A stretch of DNA of 64,000 nucleotides from Sphingobium sp. OAS761 (GCF_024168485.1 NZ_JALJVY010000004.1:124001-188000), one strand, 5' to 3'. Positions 8,622 to 17,490 are shown, counted from the first letter of the stretch. Translations and numbers: made by a program. Notes: generated by a model not told the origin, from the sequence alone.

Positions 8622-10154
8622 TCAAAGCGGAATATTGTCGTGCTTCTTCCACGGATTCTCCAGCGCCTTGTTACGCAGCTTGCGCAGGCCCAGCGCGATG
8701 CGCTTGCGGGTCGAATGCGGCTGGATCACCTCGTCGATGAAGCCCTTGCTCGCCGCCACGAACGGGTTGGCGAAGCGCGCTTCATATTCCGCGGTGCGCT
8801 CGGCGATCTCGTCCGCCGTCTTGCCGCGGAAGATGATCTCAACCGCGCCCTTGGCGCCCATCACCGCGATCTCGGCAGTCGGCCAGGCATAGTTCAAATC
8901 GCCGCGCAGATGCTTCGACGACATGACGTCATAGGCGCCGCCATAGGCCTTGCGGGTGATGACGGTGATCTTCGGCACGGTCGCTTCGGCATAGGCGAAG
9001 AGCAGCTTCGCGCCATGCTTGATGATGCCGCTATGCTCTTGAGCCGTCCCCGGAAGGAAGCCCGGCACGTCGACGAAGGTGACGATCGGGATTTCGAACG
9101 CATCGCAGAAGCGCACGAAGCGCCCGGCCTTCTTGGACGAGTTAATGTCGAGCACGCCCGCCAGCACCATCGGCTGGTTGGCGATGATGCCCACGGTCTT
9201 GCCCTCGATCCGGCCGAAACCGCACAGGATGTTGCCGGCATGGGCCGGCTGCACCTCAAAGAAATCGCCCTCGTCCACCACCTTGCGGATGACTTCGTGC
9301 ATGTCATAGGGCTGGTTGGCGTTGGCTGGGATCACCGTGTCCAGGCTCTCCTCGATCCGGTTCCACGGATCGGCGCTCGGACGCTCGGGCACCGGCTCGC
9401 GGTTGGAGGCTGGCAGGAAGTCAACAAAATCCCGGGTCGCCAGCAGCGCTTCGATATCATTCTCGAATGCGACGTCGGCCACGCCGGAGCGGGTCGTGTG
9501 CGTCACCGCGCCGCCCAGTTCCTCCTGCGTGACGATCTCGTTCGTGACGGTCTTTACCACGTCCGGGCCGGTCACGAACATGAAGCTGCTGTCCTTCACC
9601 ATGAAGATGAAGTCGGTCATCGCCGGCGAATAGACCGCGCCGCCCGCACACGGCCCCATGATGAGGCTGATCTGCGGCACCACGCCCGAGGCCAGGACGT
9701 TGCGCTGGAAAATCTCGGCATAGCCGCCCAACGATGCCACGCCTTCCTGGATGCGCGCACCGCCCGAGTCATTGAGGCCGATCACGGGCGCGCCGACCTT
9801 CATCGCCATGTCCATGATCTTGCAGATCTTCATCGCGTGCCGCTCCGACACCGCGCCGCCATAGACGGTGAAGTCCTGGCTGAACACGAACACCAGCCGG
9901 CCGTTGATCGTACCGGAGCCGGTGACGACGCCATCGCCCGGGATATGCTGTTCATCCATGCCGAAATCGACGCAATTATGTTCGACATACATGTCGACTT
10001 CTTCGAAGCTGCCTTCGTCGAGCAGCACGTCCAGCCGTTCGCGGGCGGTCAGCTTGCCCTTGGCATGCTGGGCGTCGATGCGGCGCTGCCCGCCGCCCAG
10101 ACGCGCGGCGTCCCGCTTTGCTTCCAGCTGTTCGATGATGGCGAGTTTCGACAT
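8622..10154 (-). CDS. pccB: Propionyl-CoA carboxylase beta (carboxyltransferase) subunit
   Basis: 510 residues, the usual PccB length, with crotonase-like N and C halves. Marks: [38 protein letters not shown], the oxyanion-hole [13 protein letters not shown] and, in the C half, [11 protein letters not shown] and [10 protein letters not shown]. It transfers the carboxyl group from PccA biotin to propionyl-CoA. First gene of the operon; its upstream region carries several sites resembling the PccR recognition sequence, and pccR is divergent from it. Confidence 0.96.
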   Translation of the reverse strand: MSKLAIIEQLEAKRDAARLGGGQRRIDAQHAKGKLTARERLDVLLDEGSFEEVDMYVEHNCVDFGMDEQHIPGDGVVTGSGTINGRLVFVFSQDFTVYGGAVSERHAMKICKIMDMAMKVGAPVIGLNDSGGARIQEGVASLGGYAEIFQRNVLASGVVPQISLIMGPCAGGAVYSPAMTDFIFMVKDSSFMFVTGPDVVKTVTNEIVTQEELGGAVTHTTRSGVADVAFENDIEALLATRDFVDFLPASNREPVPERPSADPWNRIEESLDTVIPANANQPYDMHEVIRKVVDEGDFFEVQPAHAGNILCGFGRIEGKTVGIIANQPMVLAGVLDINSSKKAGRFVRFCDAFEIPIVTFVDVPGFLPGTAQEHSGIIKHGAKLLFAYAEATVPKITVITRKAYGGAYDVMSSKHLRGDLNYAWPTAEIAVMGAKGAVEIIFRGKTADEIAERTAEYEARFANPFVAASKGFIDEVIQPHSTRKRIALGLRKLRNKALENPWKKHDNIPL

Positions 10155-10217
10155 AGTGAGGCATCTCTCCGAAATTGAGGCGGCCGACAGATTCCGCCTT
10201 TCCAGTCTTCCGCGCTT

Positions 10218-10262
10218 TTCGCAAATGCGAATTTGCCAATTTGCAAATCACGACTTCGCAAA
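10218..10262. promoter_or_regulatory. Cluster of PccR/ScfR-type operator motifs between pccB and pccR
   Basis: Seen directly: the perfect palindrome TTCGCAAATGCGAA (10218-10231), immediately TTTGCC, then the self-complementary TTTGCAAA (10240-10247), and TTCGCAAA (10255-10262). TTTGCAAA is the element reported for ScfR-family PccR in Rhodobacter (recalled literature). It lies in the 121-bp divergent region between pccB (start 10154) and pccR, with the last copy just before the pccR Shine-Dalgarno. Autoregulation plus control of the operon is the natural reading. Confidence 0.75.
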
Positions 10263-10275
10263 CTAAGGACGGATG

Positions 10276-11691
10276 ATGGCTCGCGGCAACCGCATCTTTG
10301 CAGGTCCACGCCTGCGCCAACTGCGTCTGGACCACCGGATGGACCAGGCGACCATGGCACAGGCGCTTGGCATTTCCGTGTCTTATCTGTCTCAGCTGGA
10401 AAATGACGATCGTCCGCTGACGGCCAAGGTCAAGGCGGCGGTGGCCAGCGCCTTTCCGACCGACTGGGCCAGTTTCGACAGCCGCCAGGACGAGCAATTG
10501 CTTGGTGCCTTCACGTTCGCGCTGACTCATCCCGAACTGCCGAGCGCGTCGATGGAGCCGGAGCGGATCGAGAAGCTGCACCTGCAATTCCCTGAATTCG
10601 CGGCCCGCTATGTCGACCTGTACAACGCCCATATGCGCGCCAACGAGCGGATCAACATGATCGAGGAGGCGATCGCCAACGATCATGCGGTGCAGGCACG
10701 CCTGCCCTGGGAAGCGGCGCGGGACTGGTTCCACGAGGCCGGCAATTACGTCCATGCCCTCGATTGCCTGGCCGAGGAAATGGCGGAAAGCTTCGCGCAG
10801 GGCCAGGTTCTGGACGAGGGTATGCTTGTCGAGGCGCTGGCAAGGCGGCACGGCATCGAAACGGTGATTGCGGAAACGCCCGACAGCGCCCTGCGCGCTT
10901 ATCGCGCCGCGGACCGGCGGCTGTTCATCAACGCCGCGCTTCCCACGGAAAGCCGCAAGTTCATGCTGGCGCATCAGTTGATGATGCTGGAAGGACAGAC
11001 GGTGATCGCAGATGTGGTCGCCCGCGCCGCCTTGCCCGTACCCGGCGCCGACCGGCTGCTGGCGATCGGCCTGGGCAATTATGCCGCAGGTGCATTGTTG
11101 CTGCCCTACGCCGCGTTCCGGGAGGCCGCGCGGGAGATGCGGCATGACATAGATCGGCTGGCGCGGACGTTCGGCGTCAGTTTCGAACAGGCTTGCCACC
11201 GGCTGTCGACGCTTCAGCGCCCGGGGCTGCGCGGCATCCCCTTCTTCTTCTGCCGGGTCGACATGGCGGGCAACATCACCAAGCGGCACAGTGCCACGCG
11301 GTTGCAGTTCGCCCGTTTCGGCGGGGCGTGTCCGCTGTGGAACGTGCATGAAGCGGTGGCGGTCCCTGACCGGATCAACGTACAACTGGGGGAAACACCC
11401 GATGGGGTTCGCTATGTTTCCATGGCCAAGGGGCTGGTGAAGCCGTCGGGCAGTTACAAGCGCACGCCCCGCCGCTATGCCGTGGTGCTGGGCTGCGAAA
11501 TCGCGCATGCGGCGAATTTCGTTTATGCCGACGGGCTGCAACTGGAGGTGGAGGGCGCGGCAACCCCCATAGGGATCACGTGTCGCCTGTGTCCGCGCCA
11601 GAGCTGCGACCAGCGTGCCTTTCCGCCGGCCGATCGCCCCATCCGCGTCGACCCCGACAATCGCCAGATCGTGCCCTACTGGATCGGCTGA
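10276..11691 (+). CDS. pccR: Propionyl-CoA pathway regulator PccR (ScfR family, XRE-type)
   Basis: 471 residues from the second of two adjacent ATGs (10273 and 10276); AAGGA at 10265-10269 is better placed for 10276. It has an XRE helix-turn-helix in the first 60 residues (RLRQLRLDHRMDQ and ISVSYLSQLEND), a middle domain of the ImmA/IrrE-like COG3800 type, and a C-terminal DUF2083 part rich in Cys (CRLCPRQSCDQRAFPP). ScfR regulators sense short-chain acyl-CoA state; PccR controls propionyl-CoA carboxylation. Divergent position next to pccB supports the PccR clade over RamB or MccR. Confidence 0.88.
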   Translation: MARGNRIFAGPRLRQLRLDHRMDQATMAQALGISVSYLSQLENDDRPLTAKVKAAVASAFPTDWASFDSRQDEQLLGAFTFALTHPELPSASMEPERIEKLHLQFPEFAARYVDLYNAHMRANERINMIEEAIANDHAVQARLPWEAARDWFHEAGNYVHALDCLAEEMAESFAQGQVLDEGMLVEALARRHGIETVIAETPDSALRAYRAADRRLFINAALPTESRKFMLAHQLMMLEGQTVIADVVARAALPVPGADRLLAIGLGNYAAGALLLPYAAFREAAREMRHDIDRLARTFGVSFEQACHRLSTLQRPGLRGIPFFFCRVDMAGNITKRHSATRLQFARFGGACPLWNVHEAVAVPDRINVQLGETPDGVRYVSMAKGLVKPSGSYKRTPRRYAVVLGCEIAHAANFVYADGLQLEVEGAATPIGITCRLCPRQSCDQRAFPPADRPIRVDPDNRQIVPYWIG

Positions 11692-11759
11692 CGGCTGGCC
11701 AAGCGGCGACGGACGCGCTATCGGCGCGGCCATTCACTTTTCATGGCAAGGCAGTCAAA

Positions 11760-12860
11760 ATGGGTTTTCGTTGTGGTATCGTCGGGCTTCCCAATGTGGG
11801 CAAGTCGACCCTCTTCAATGCGCTGACGGAAACGCAGGCGGCGCAGGCGGCGAACTATCCCTTTTGCACCATCGAACCGAACGAGGGCCGCGTCGCCGTC
11901 CCCGACGACCGGTTGCAGACCATCGCAAAGATCGGTGGGTCGGCGAAGATCATCGAAACGCAGCTTTCCTTCGTCGACATCGCCGGCCTGGTTCGGGGCG
12001 CGTCCAAGGGCGAAGGACTGGGCAACCAGTTCCTGGCCAATATCCGCGAGGTGGACGCGATCGTGCACGTCCTGCGCTGCTTCGAAGATGACGACATCAC
12101 CCATGTCGAGGGGAAGGTGGACCCCATCGCCGACGCCGAGACGGTCGAGACGGAATTGATGCTCGCGGACCTGGAAAGCCTGGAAAAGCGCGTGCCCAAC
12201 TTCGCCAAGAAAGCGGCGCAGGGCGACAAGGAGGCGAAAGCCGCTGCGTCCGTACTGGGACAGGCGCTCGACCTGCTGCGCGACGGCAAGCCCGCGCGGC
12301 TGACCCTGCCCCGCGACCCGGAGGAAGAGCGCATCTTCGCGCAGGCGCAGTTGCTGACCTCCAAGCCCGTCCTTTATGTCTGCAACGTCGAGGAGGATGC
12401 CGCATCCGACGGCAATGCCCATTCGGCCCGCGTGTTCGAGAAAGCGGCGGCGGAAGGCGCCAAGGCAGTGATCGTGTCGGCCGCGATCGAGGCGGAACTG
12501 ATCACCATGCCGGTCGAGGAACGCGCCGAATATCTGGATGCGCTGGGCCTGGCCGAGGCGGGCCTGGCCCGAATCATCCGCGCGGGATACGAACTGCTGG
12601 GCCTTATCACCTTCTTCACAGTCGGACCGAAGGAAGCCCGTGCCTGGACCGTGACCAAGGGCAGCAAGGCACCCCAGGCCGCAGGCGCCATTCACACCGA
12701 TTTCGAAAAGGGCTTCATTCGCGCCGAAACCATGGCCTATGCCGACTATGTCCAGTTCAACGGCGAAGCGGGTGCCAAGGAAGCGGGCAAGTGGCGGTCC
12801 GAAGGCAAGGATTACGTCACGCAGGATGGCGACATCATGCTTTTCCGCTTCAATGTCTGA
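11760..12860 (+). CDS. ychF: Redox-regulated ATPase YchF (Obg-like)
   Basis: 366 residues from the ATG at 11760, where homology begins MGFRCGIVGLPNVGKST (Walker A). The 60 upstream in-frame codons overlap pccR and lack similarity. Switch II is DIAGLVRGASKGEG, and the base-specificity position reads CNVEED rather than NKxD, consistent with the ATP preference of YchF. A coiled-coil arm occupies the centre and a TGS domain the C-terminus, ending GDIMLFRFNV. YchF binds ribosomes and negatively affects oxidative-stress responses. No clear operon partner. Confidence 0.95.
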   Translation: MGFRCGIVGLPNVGKSTLFNALTETQAAQAANYPFCTIEPNEGRVAVPDDRLQTIAKIGGSAKIIETQLSFVDIAGLVRGASKGEGLGNQFLANIREVDAIVHVLRCFEDDDITHVEGKVDPIADAETVETELMLADLESLEKRVPNFAKKAAQGDKEAKAAASVLGQALDLLRDGKPARLTLPRDPEEERIFAQAQLLTSKPVLYVCNVEEDAASDGNAHSARVFEKAAAEGAKAVIVSAAIEAELITMPVEERAEYLDALGLAEAGLARIIRAGYELLGLITFFTVGPKEARAWTVTKGSKAPQAAGAIHTDFEKGFIRAETMAYADYVQFNGEAGAKEAGKWRSEGKDYVTQDGDIMLFRFNV

Positions 12861-12911
12861 GACGGCACGCTCGGTATCCCTTGCAAAGGCGCAACGCATA
12901 GCCGGGCGGGC

Positions 12912-13406
12912 ATGGCACTGAAATTCGCGTTCCCGCCCAGCGTCGATGCCGGGACAAGGCTGCTGATACTGGGCAGCCTGCCGGGCGACGCCTCGATCCG
13001 GCAGGGCGAATATTATGCCCATCGCGGCAACGCCTTCTGGCATCTGGTCGGCGACATGCTGGAGGAAGATTTGCGTGGCCAGCCCTATGCCGTGCGGCTG
13101 AAGCGGCTGCGCGCGCGCGGTGTCGGCCTATGGGACGTGATGGAGAGCGCGCAACGACCCGGCAGTCTGGACAGCAGCATCAGAGCCGCCGAATTGCGGG
13201 ATCTGCGCCTCTTCATCCAGCACCTGCCGGCGCTGCGGGCCGTCGCTTTCAACGGCAGGACGGCCGCGACTCACGGGCGGCGGCAACTGGGGGATAGCCC
13301 GGACCTCGCGCTCATCGACCTGCCGTCGTCCAGTGGGGCTTATGCCAGCCTGCCGCGCGAGAAAAAGGCGCAGGTCTGGCGGACGCTGCGCGGCTGGATC
13401 GTCTGA
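12912..13406 (+). CDS. DNA-deoxyinosine/uracil glycosylase (UDG superfamily)
   Basis: 164 residues. The N-terminal TRLLILGSLPGDASI is the active-site loop of the family 6 hypoxanthine/uracil DNA glycosylase group, followed by YYAHRGNAFW and RLRARGVGLWDV, with the leucine-loop region LPSSSGAYASL near the C-terminus. The predicted role is base excision of deaminated adenine (deoxyinosine). It lies 51 bp after ychF in the same direction. Confidence 0.85.
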   Translation: MALKFAFPPSVDAGTRLLILGSLPGDASIRQGEYYAHRGNAFWHLVGDMLEEDLRGQPYAVRLKRLRARGVGLWDVMESAQRPGSLDSSIRAAELRDLRLFIQHLPALRAVAFNGRTAATHGRRQLGDSPDLALIDLPSSSGAYASLPREKKAQVWRTLRGWIV

Positions 13407-13420
13407 TCAAGCGCGTCATC

Positions 13421-13438
13421 CTGTCATATTGCGTCGAT
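13421..13438 (+). promoter_or_regulatory. Possible Pho box upstream of phoD
   Basis: CTGTCAT at 13421-13427 is a perfect PhoB half-site, with ATTG as the 4-bp spacer, but the second half-site CGTCGAT agrees at only 3 of 7 positions. A separate 6-bp inverted repeat, ACTGGC...GCCAGT (about 13442-13461), lies just downstream. The context (58 bp before a PhoD phosphatase) is the main support. Confidence 0.35.
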
Positions 13439-13495
13439 AGGACTGGCGGCTAATAGCCAGTTCTACAACAACCCGTTCACGAGGTCGCGTTCCGA

Positions 13496-15046
13496 ATGTT
13501 CACCCGTCGCCAAATCCTGACAACCGCCGCCGCCACGCCGCTGGTCGGTGCGCCGGCCATCGCAAAGGCACAAAGCTGGTTCGCCGGCTACCCCTTCGCC
13601 CTGGGCGTGACGTCTGGTGATCCCGCGCCGGACGGGTTCGTGATCTGGACGAAACTGGCGCCAAAGCCGTTCGAGCCGCACGGCGGGATGCCGATGGTGC
13701 CGCTGCCGGTAAAATGGGAAGTGGCAGGCGACGACCGGTTCAAGATCATTGTCGCCTCGGGCGAAGCGACCGCCCGGCCTGAACTGGGGCATAGCGTTCA
13801 TGTCGAAGTCGCGGGCCTGCAACCCGACCGGCCATATTGGTATCGCTTTTCGCTCGGCAGCGACCAGTCGGCGCGAGGCCGCGCGCGGACCTTGCCGCTG
13901 GCGTCAGCGAGCCCTGCTGCCCTGAAATTCGGCGTGGCCGGGTGCCAGAACTATGAAGACGGGCTGTTCACCGCCTTCCGCCATCTGGCGCGGGAAGAGG
14001 ACATCGCCTTCGTCTATCATTACGGCGATTTCATCTACGAATATAAGCAGCGCGGACCGGACTACGACAAGGATAGTCTGCCCGTCGATCAGGTTCGCCA
14101 TCATATCGGGCAAGATTGTTTCGATGTCGGCGACTATCGACTGCGCTACGCCCAGTATCTGAGCGATTACGACCTCCAGGCTGCCCGGGCCCAGCATACA
14201 TGGTTCCCGACCTTCGACGATCATGAGGTGGAAAATAACTGGGTCGGCGATTTTGACTGGAAAGACGTGCCGGCGGAGGTGTTCCGCCTCCGCCGGCAGG
14301 CCGGCCTTCAGGTCTGGTACGAATATATGCCCGTTCGCGCCGCCATGTTGCCGCGCAACGGCATCATCACCAATGCCTATCGCGAAGCGCGGTTCGGCGA
14401 CCTGCTGTCGATCGATTTCCTTGATACGCGCTCGTTCCGGTCGGACCAGCCGTGCGATGACGGTTTCAAACCCTATTGCCCCGGCATCGGCGACAGCAAG
14501 GCACAGGTCATCTCGGCGGAGGAGGAAAGCTGGCTGCTCCGTAATCTGGCGCGAAAGCAGACGAGTTGGAACTGCATCGCGCAGCAGGTGATGATGATGT
14601 CGCTCGACCGGCGGCGCTACGACGACGAAAAGGAAAAAATCTATAATCTCGATAGCTGGGCGGGCTATGACGTGCCCAGAGACCGCCTGCTGGCGCGGAT
14701 GCGCGGATTGACCAATGTCGTGGTGCTGACAGGCGACGAGCATCAGAATTTCGCGGGGCTGCTGGAGAGCCAGGGTAAACCCGTCGCAGTCGAATTCGTG
14801 TCCACCTCCATCTCCTCGGGTGGTGACGGATCGGACCTGCGCAAGGGCAGCGACGTGATGTTGAAGAATAATCCCGAACTGAAATTCGTGAACGACCAGC
14901 GGGGCTATCTGGTCTGTGAGATCACGCCCGATGCCTGGACCACCCATTTTCGCGTGGTGGATCAGGTATCCGTCGCAGGCGGCAGCATCAGCACCCGCGC
15001 CAGCATGACGGTGGCACGCGGCGAGCCCTCGCTTCAGATCGCCTGA
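13496..15046 (+). CDS. phoD: PhoD-type alkaline phosphatase, Tat-exported
   Basis: 516 residues. The twin-arginine signal is near the start (MFTRRQILTTAAATPLVGAP). The N-terminal Fn3-like PhoD domain begins at LGVTSGDPAPDGFVIWTKLA. The metallophosphatase core carries the family ligands in YHYGDFIYEY, FDDHEVENNW and LTGDEHQNF. PhoD enzymes are periplasmic Ca/Fe-dependent phosphodiesterases/monoesterases used under phosphate limitation. A possible Pho box precedes it. Monocistronic as far as can be seen. Confidence 0.93.
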   Translation: MFTRRQILTTAAATPLVGAPAIAKAQSWFAGYPFALGVTSGDPAPDGFVIWTKLAPKPFEPHGGMPMVPLPVKWEVAGDDRFKIIVASGEATARPELGHSVHVEVAGLQPDRPYWYRFSLGSDQSARGRARTLPLASASPAALKFGVAGCQNYEDGLFTAFRHLAREEDIAFVYHYGDFIYEYKQRGPDYDKDSLPVDQVRHHIGQDCFDVGDYRLRYAQYLSDYDLQAARAQHTWFPTFDDHEVENNWVGDFDWKDVPAEVFRLRRQAGLQVWYEYMPVRAAMLPRNGIITNAYREARFGDLLSIDFLDTRSFRSDQPCDDGFKPYCPGIGDSKAQVISAEEESWLLRNLARKQTSWNCIAQQVMMMSLDRRRYDDEKEKIYNLDSWAGYDVPRDRLLARMRGLTNVVVLTGDEHQNFAGLLESQGKPVAVEFVSTSISSGGDGSDLRKGSDVMLKNNPELKFVNDQRGYLVCEITPDAWTTHFRVVDQVSVAGGSISTRASMTVARGEPSLQIA

Positions 15047-15048
15047 CA

Positions 15049-15064
15049 TTGACGTAAACGTTAA
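15049..15064. promoter_or_regulatory. LiuR-like (MerR-type) operator upstream of maoC
   Basis: TTGACGTAAACGTTAA differs at one position from the self-complementary form TTGACGTAAACGTCAA and its reverse matches the consensus described for LiuR, the MerR-family regulator of branched-chain amino acid and fatty acid catabolism (recalled as TTTACGTTTACGTCAA). It starts 3 bp after the phoD stop and 62 bp before the MaoC gene, whose predicted acyl-CoA chemistry fits. Confidence 0.55.
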
Positions 15065-15076
15065 GTGCATCTACAT

Positions 15077-15112
15077 CGGTGCGGTGCGGTGCGGTGCGGT
15101 GCGGTGCGGTGC
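15077..15112 (+). repeat. GCGGT pentanucleotide tandem repeat in the maoC leader
   Basis: Six perfect copies of GCGGT follow a CGGT partial copy, directly before the AGGAG ribosome-binding site (15112-15116) of the MaoC gene. Because the unit is 5 bp and lies outside the reading frame, length changes would alter leader spacing between the LiuR-like site/promoter and the start codon rather than the frame. Confidence 0.9.
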
Positions 15113-15125
15113 AGGAGCTGTGGCG

Positions 15126-15590
15126 ATGAGCGATATAGTCTATTTCGAAGACATAAGGGTCGGCGACCGCTTCGACTTCGGTCCCGTGACGGTAGACCGC
15201 GAAGAGGTGATCGCCTTTGCCTCACGTTACGACCCCCAACCCTTTCACCTGTCCGACGATGCCGCTGCGACCACCCATTTCGGCACCGTCTCCGCCAGCG
15301 GATGGCACACGACCGCCCTGTTCATGAAGATGTTCGTAGCGGAAATGCAGAAGAATCCCGGTCATCAGGCAGCCAGCCTGGGCGCAATGGGCGTGGACGA
15401 ACTGCGCTGGCTCAGGCCCGTGCGGCCGGGCGACACGTTACGCGGCACCAGTGAGGTGATCGACAAGAAATCGTCGCAAAGCCGTCCGGAGATGGGGATC
15501 GTCCGCAACAGGGTTACCATCGTCAACCAGGAGGACAAACCGGTGCTGACGATGATCCCGATCGCCCTGTGGAGGACGCGACCGGACTGA
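15126..15590 (+). CDS. MaoC-family (R)-specific enoyl-CoA hydratase
   Basis: 154 residues from the ATG at 15126, behind AGGAG; upstream in-frame codons encode only the GCGGT repeat. Single hot-dog fold with the hydratase signature YDPQPFHLSDDAA (catalytic Asp and His) followed by HFGTVSASGWHT. The family hydrates trans-2-enoyl-CoA to (R)-3-hydroxyacyl-CoA or related acyl thioesters. The exact substrate cannot be read from the sequence. A LiuR-like site upstream suggests a place in branched-chain or fatty acyl-CoA catabolism. Confidence 0.85.
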   Translation: MSDIVYFEDIRVGDRFDFGPVTVDREEVIAFASRYDPQPFHLSDDAAATTHFGTVSASGWHTTALFMKMFVAEMQKNPGHQAASLGAMGVDELRWLRPVRPGDTLRGTSEVIDKKSSQSRPEMGIVRNRVTIVNQEDKPVLTMIPIALWRTRPD

Positions 15591-15597
15591 TCGCTTC

Positions 15598-16101
15598 CTA
15601 TTGCGCCGGTTGATTGGCTACGGCGTCCGCCGCCATCAGCCGGATTTCCGCGTCCGGCGACCCCGCGACCTGGACGATGTGCCGACCCGCCGTCATGTCG
15701 AACCAGACGATCTTGCGGATCCCGGAACATTGCGGGCCATGTCCGTGGTCGACCGAAGGCACAAGGTCCGCGCCGGCCACCACGTCGATCCATGCCCGAC
15801 CCGACAGCGCGATGCCCACGCGCGCGGCGGTCCTCAGCGACAGGGTGAAAATGCCGCCATGGCCAGACGCCGCGCCCTTGGCGGGGGGCAGAACATAATG
15901 GACATAGTCGGCTGGCGTCAGCGTCGCCGTGACTGGCTTCCCGAGGATCAGCGACGGCGCGCCGTCGGCCTGCGTGCCGGCACGGACCTGCCCGCTTTGC
16001 GTCCAGCTTGTCCAGGGTTCCGCCAATGGTGCGGGCGCGGCACAGCCCGCTTCGGCTGGTAAAGGTGCGGCGGCGAGCAGAAGCGCAGCAAAGATCGACA
16101 T
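15598..16101 (-). CDS. Exported protein of unknown function
   Basis: 167 residues with a typical signal peptide (MSIFAALLLAAAPLPAEAG). The mature part is beta-rich, with two Cys (after the signal and in GPQCSGIRK) and a closing stretch of the form WFDMTAGRHIVQVAGSP, typical of a jelly-roll or pre-peptidase-like periplasmic domain that stops hydrophobic sugar-binding-like folds. I do not recognise a characterised family. It converges on maoC with 7 bp between the stops. Confidence 0.65.
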   Translation of the reverse strand: MSIFAALLLAAAPLPAEAGCAAPAPLAEPWTSWTQSGQVRAGTQADGAPSLILGKPVTATLTPADYVHYVLPPAKGAASGHGGIFTLSLRTAARVGIALSGRAWIDVVAGADLVPSVDHGHGPQCSGIRKIVWFDMTAGRHIVQVAGSPDAEIRLMAADAVANQPAQ

Positions 16102-16173
16102 GTCGATGGTCCTTGTCCGGTTCTATCCCTCTATGTCGGGGCGATGGTCCCTTATCAACCGGGACGCGGCCGC

Positions 16174-17490
16174 CTAGGCGTCGCCGCGCTTGGCGAAGCG
16201 CGCAAACGCCGCGTCGGACAGGCGGACCTCGACACGGTTTTCTTCCCCGTCGACCTGGCTCGATAGCACTTCGCCATGTTCGTGCAACCAGGCTAGCGCC
16301 GCTCCGTCAGCCACCGGTAGACGCAAACCGTACAGCTTGGCGCCACGCGTCATGCTGTCGCTGATCGCGCGTTGAAGCCGGTCCACTCCCTCCCCCGTCA
16401 ATGCCGACAGGATCACGACATCGTCGCGGCGCGCGGCCTGTTCGCGCACAAGGACGCGCTCCTCGCCGTCCAGCAGGTCGAGCTTGTTCCACGCCTCGAT
16501 GATCGCAGGCGCGTCCTCCTCCGCCGCTTCGCCAACGACGCCCAGTTCCCCGAGCACGTCCAGAACATCGTCGCGCTGTGCGTCGCTGTCGGGATGCGCG
16601 ATGTCGCGTACATGAACGATGAGGTCGGCCGACAGCACTTCCTCCAGCGTCGCGCGAAAGGCGGCAATCAACTGCGTCGGCAAGTCGGACACAAAGCCGA
16701 CGGTGTCCGACAGGATCGCCTTGTCCAGCCCCGGCAGCGCGATCTGGCGCATGGTGGGATCCAGCGTTGCGAACAACAAATCCTGCGCCATGACGTCGGC
16801 GCCGGTCATGCGGTTGAACAGGGTCGATTTGCCCGCATTGGTATAACCGACCAGCGCGATCACCGGCCAGGGCGCACGCTGACGCCGCGCGCGATGCAGA
16901 CCGCGTGTGCGCGTCACCTGTTCCAGTTCGCGGCGAATGCGCGCCATGCGGTCGCGGATCATCCGCCGGTCGGCCTCGATCTGTGTTTCGCCCGGCCCGC
17001 CTAGAAAACCGAAGCCGCCACGCTGCCTTTCAAGGTGGGTCCAACTGCGAACCAGACGCCCTGCTTGATAGTCGAGATGAGCGAGTTCGACCTGGAGACG
17101 GCCCTCATTGGTCGCCGCACGTTCGCCGAAAATCTCGAGGATCAATCCGGTGCGGTCGATCACCTTGGTCTCGCACGCCTTTTCCAGATTGCTCTGCTGC
17201 ACCGGCGACAGGCTGTTGTCGACGATGATGAGTTCGGCCTCTTCCTGCCGGGCCAGGGTCGCCATCTGGTCCACCTGACCGCTGCCGAACAGCGTGGCGG
17301 GCTTGCGGTCGCGCACGCGAAAGGCCTGCGCCGCGCGCACGTCGATGCCGATCGCCAGCGCCAGACCGCGCGCTTCCTCCAGCCGGGCGTCGGAATCGCG
17401 GCGGTCGGCGCCGTGCGTTTCGGCATGAACGACGATGGCGCGGGCGCCCCGCGTCACCTCATCAGCGGAATCGCGATTGAATACGGCCAT
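16174..17490 (-). CDS. hflX: GTPase HflX
   Basis: 438 residues from the ATG at 17490 (MAVFNRDSADEV); the frame is open 19 codons further but family homology begins here. The N-terminal HflX domain carries GSGQVDQMATLA and the conserved ERQRGGFGFLGGPGETQIE; the GTPase domain has Walker A VGYTNAGKST, DTVGF for G3 and WNKLD for G4. HflX splits stalled or heat-damaged 70S ribosomes. It follows hfq by 127 bp in the same orientation, the usual alphaproteobacterial hfq-hflX pair at the end of the ntr locus. Confidence 0.95.
   Translation of the reverse strand: MAVFNRDSADEVTRGARAIVVHAETHGADRRDSDARLEEARGLALAIGIDVRAAQAFRVRDRKPATLFGSGQVDQMATLARQEEAELIIVDNSLSPVQQSNLEKACETKVIDRTGLILEIFGERAATNEGRLQVELAHLDYQAGRLVRSWTHLERQRGGFGFLGGPGETQIEADRRMIRDRMARIRRELEQVTRTRGLHRARRQRAPWPVIALVGYTNAGKSTLFNRMTGADVMAQDLLFATLDPTMRQIALPGLDKAILSDTVGFVSDLPTQLIAAFRATLEEVLSADLIVHVRDIAHPDSDAQRDDVLDVLGELGVVGEAAEEDAPAIIEAWNKLDLLDGEERVLVREQAARRDDVVILSALTGEGVDRLQRAISDSMTRGAKLYGLRLPVADGAALAWLHEHGEVLSSQVDGEENRVEVRLSDAAFARFAKRGDA

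Noticed and set aside
9976-11733. 585-codon minus-strand frame opposite pccR
   Set aside because: Antisense shadow; it would cover the divergent operator region and the N-terminus of pccB out of frame.
11580-11759. 60-codon N-terminal extension of YchF
   Set aside because: Overlaps pccR in another frame and YchF homology with a good start begins exactly at 11760.
15077-15112. Short regular repeat that could suggest a CRISPR-like array
   Set aside because: Perfect 5-bp tandem units without spacers; a simple microsatellite.
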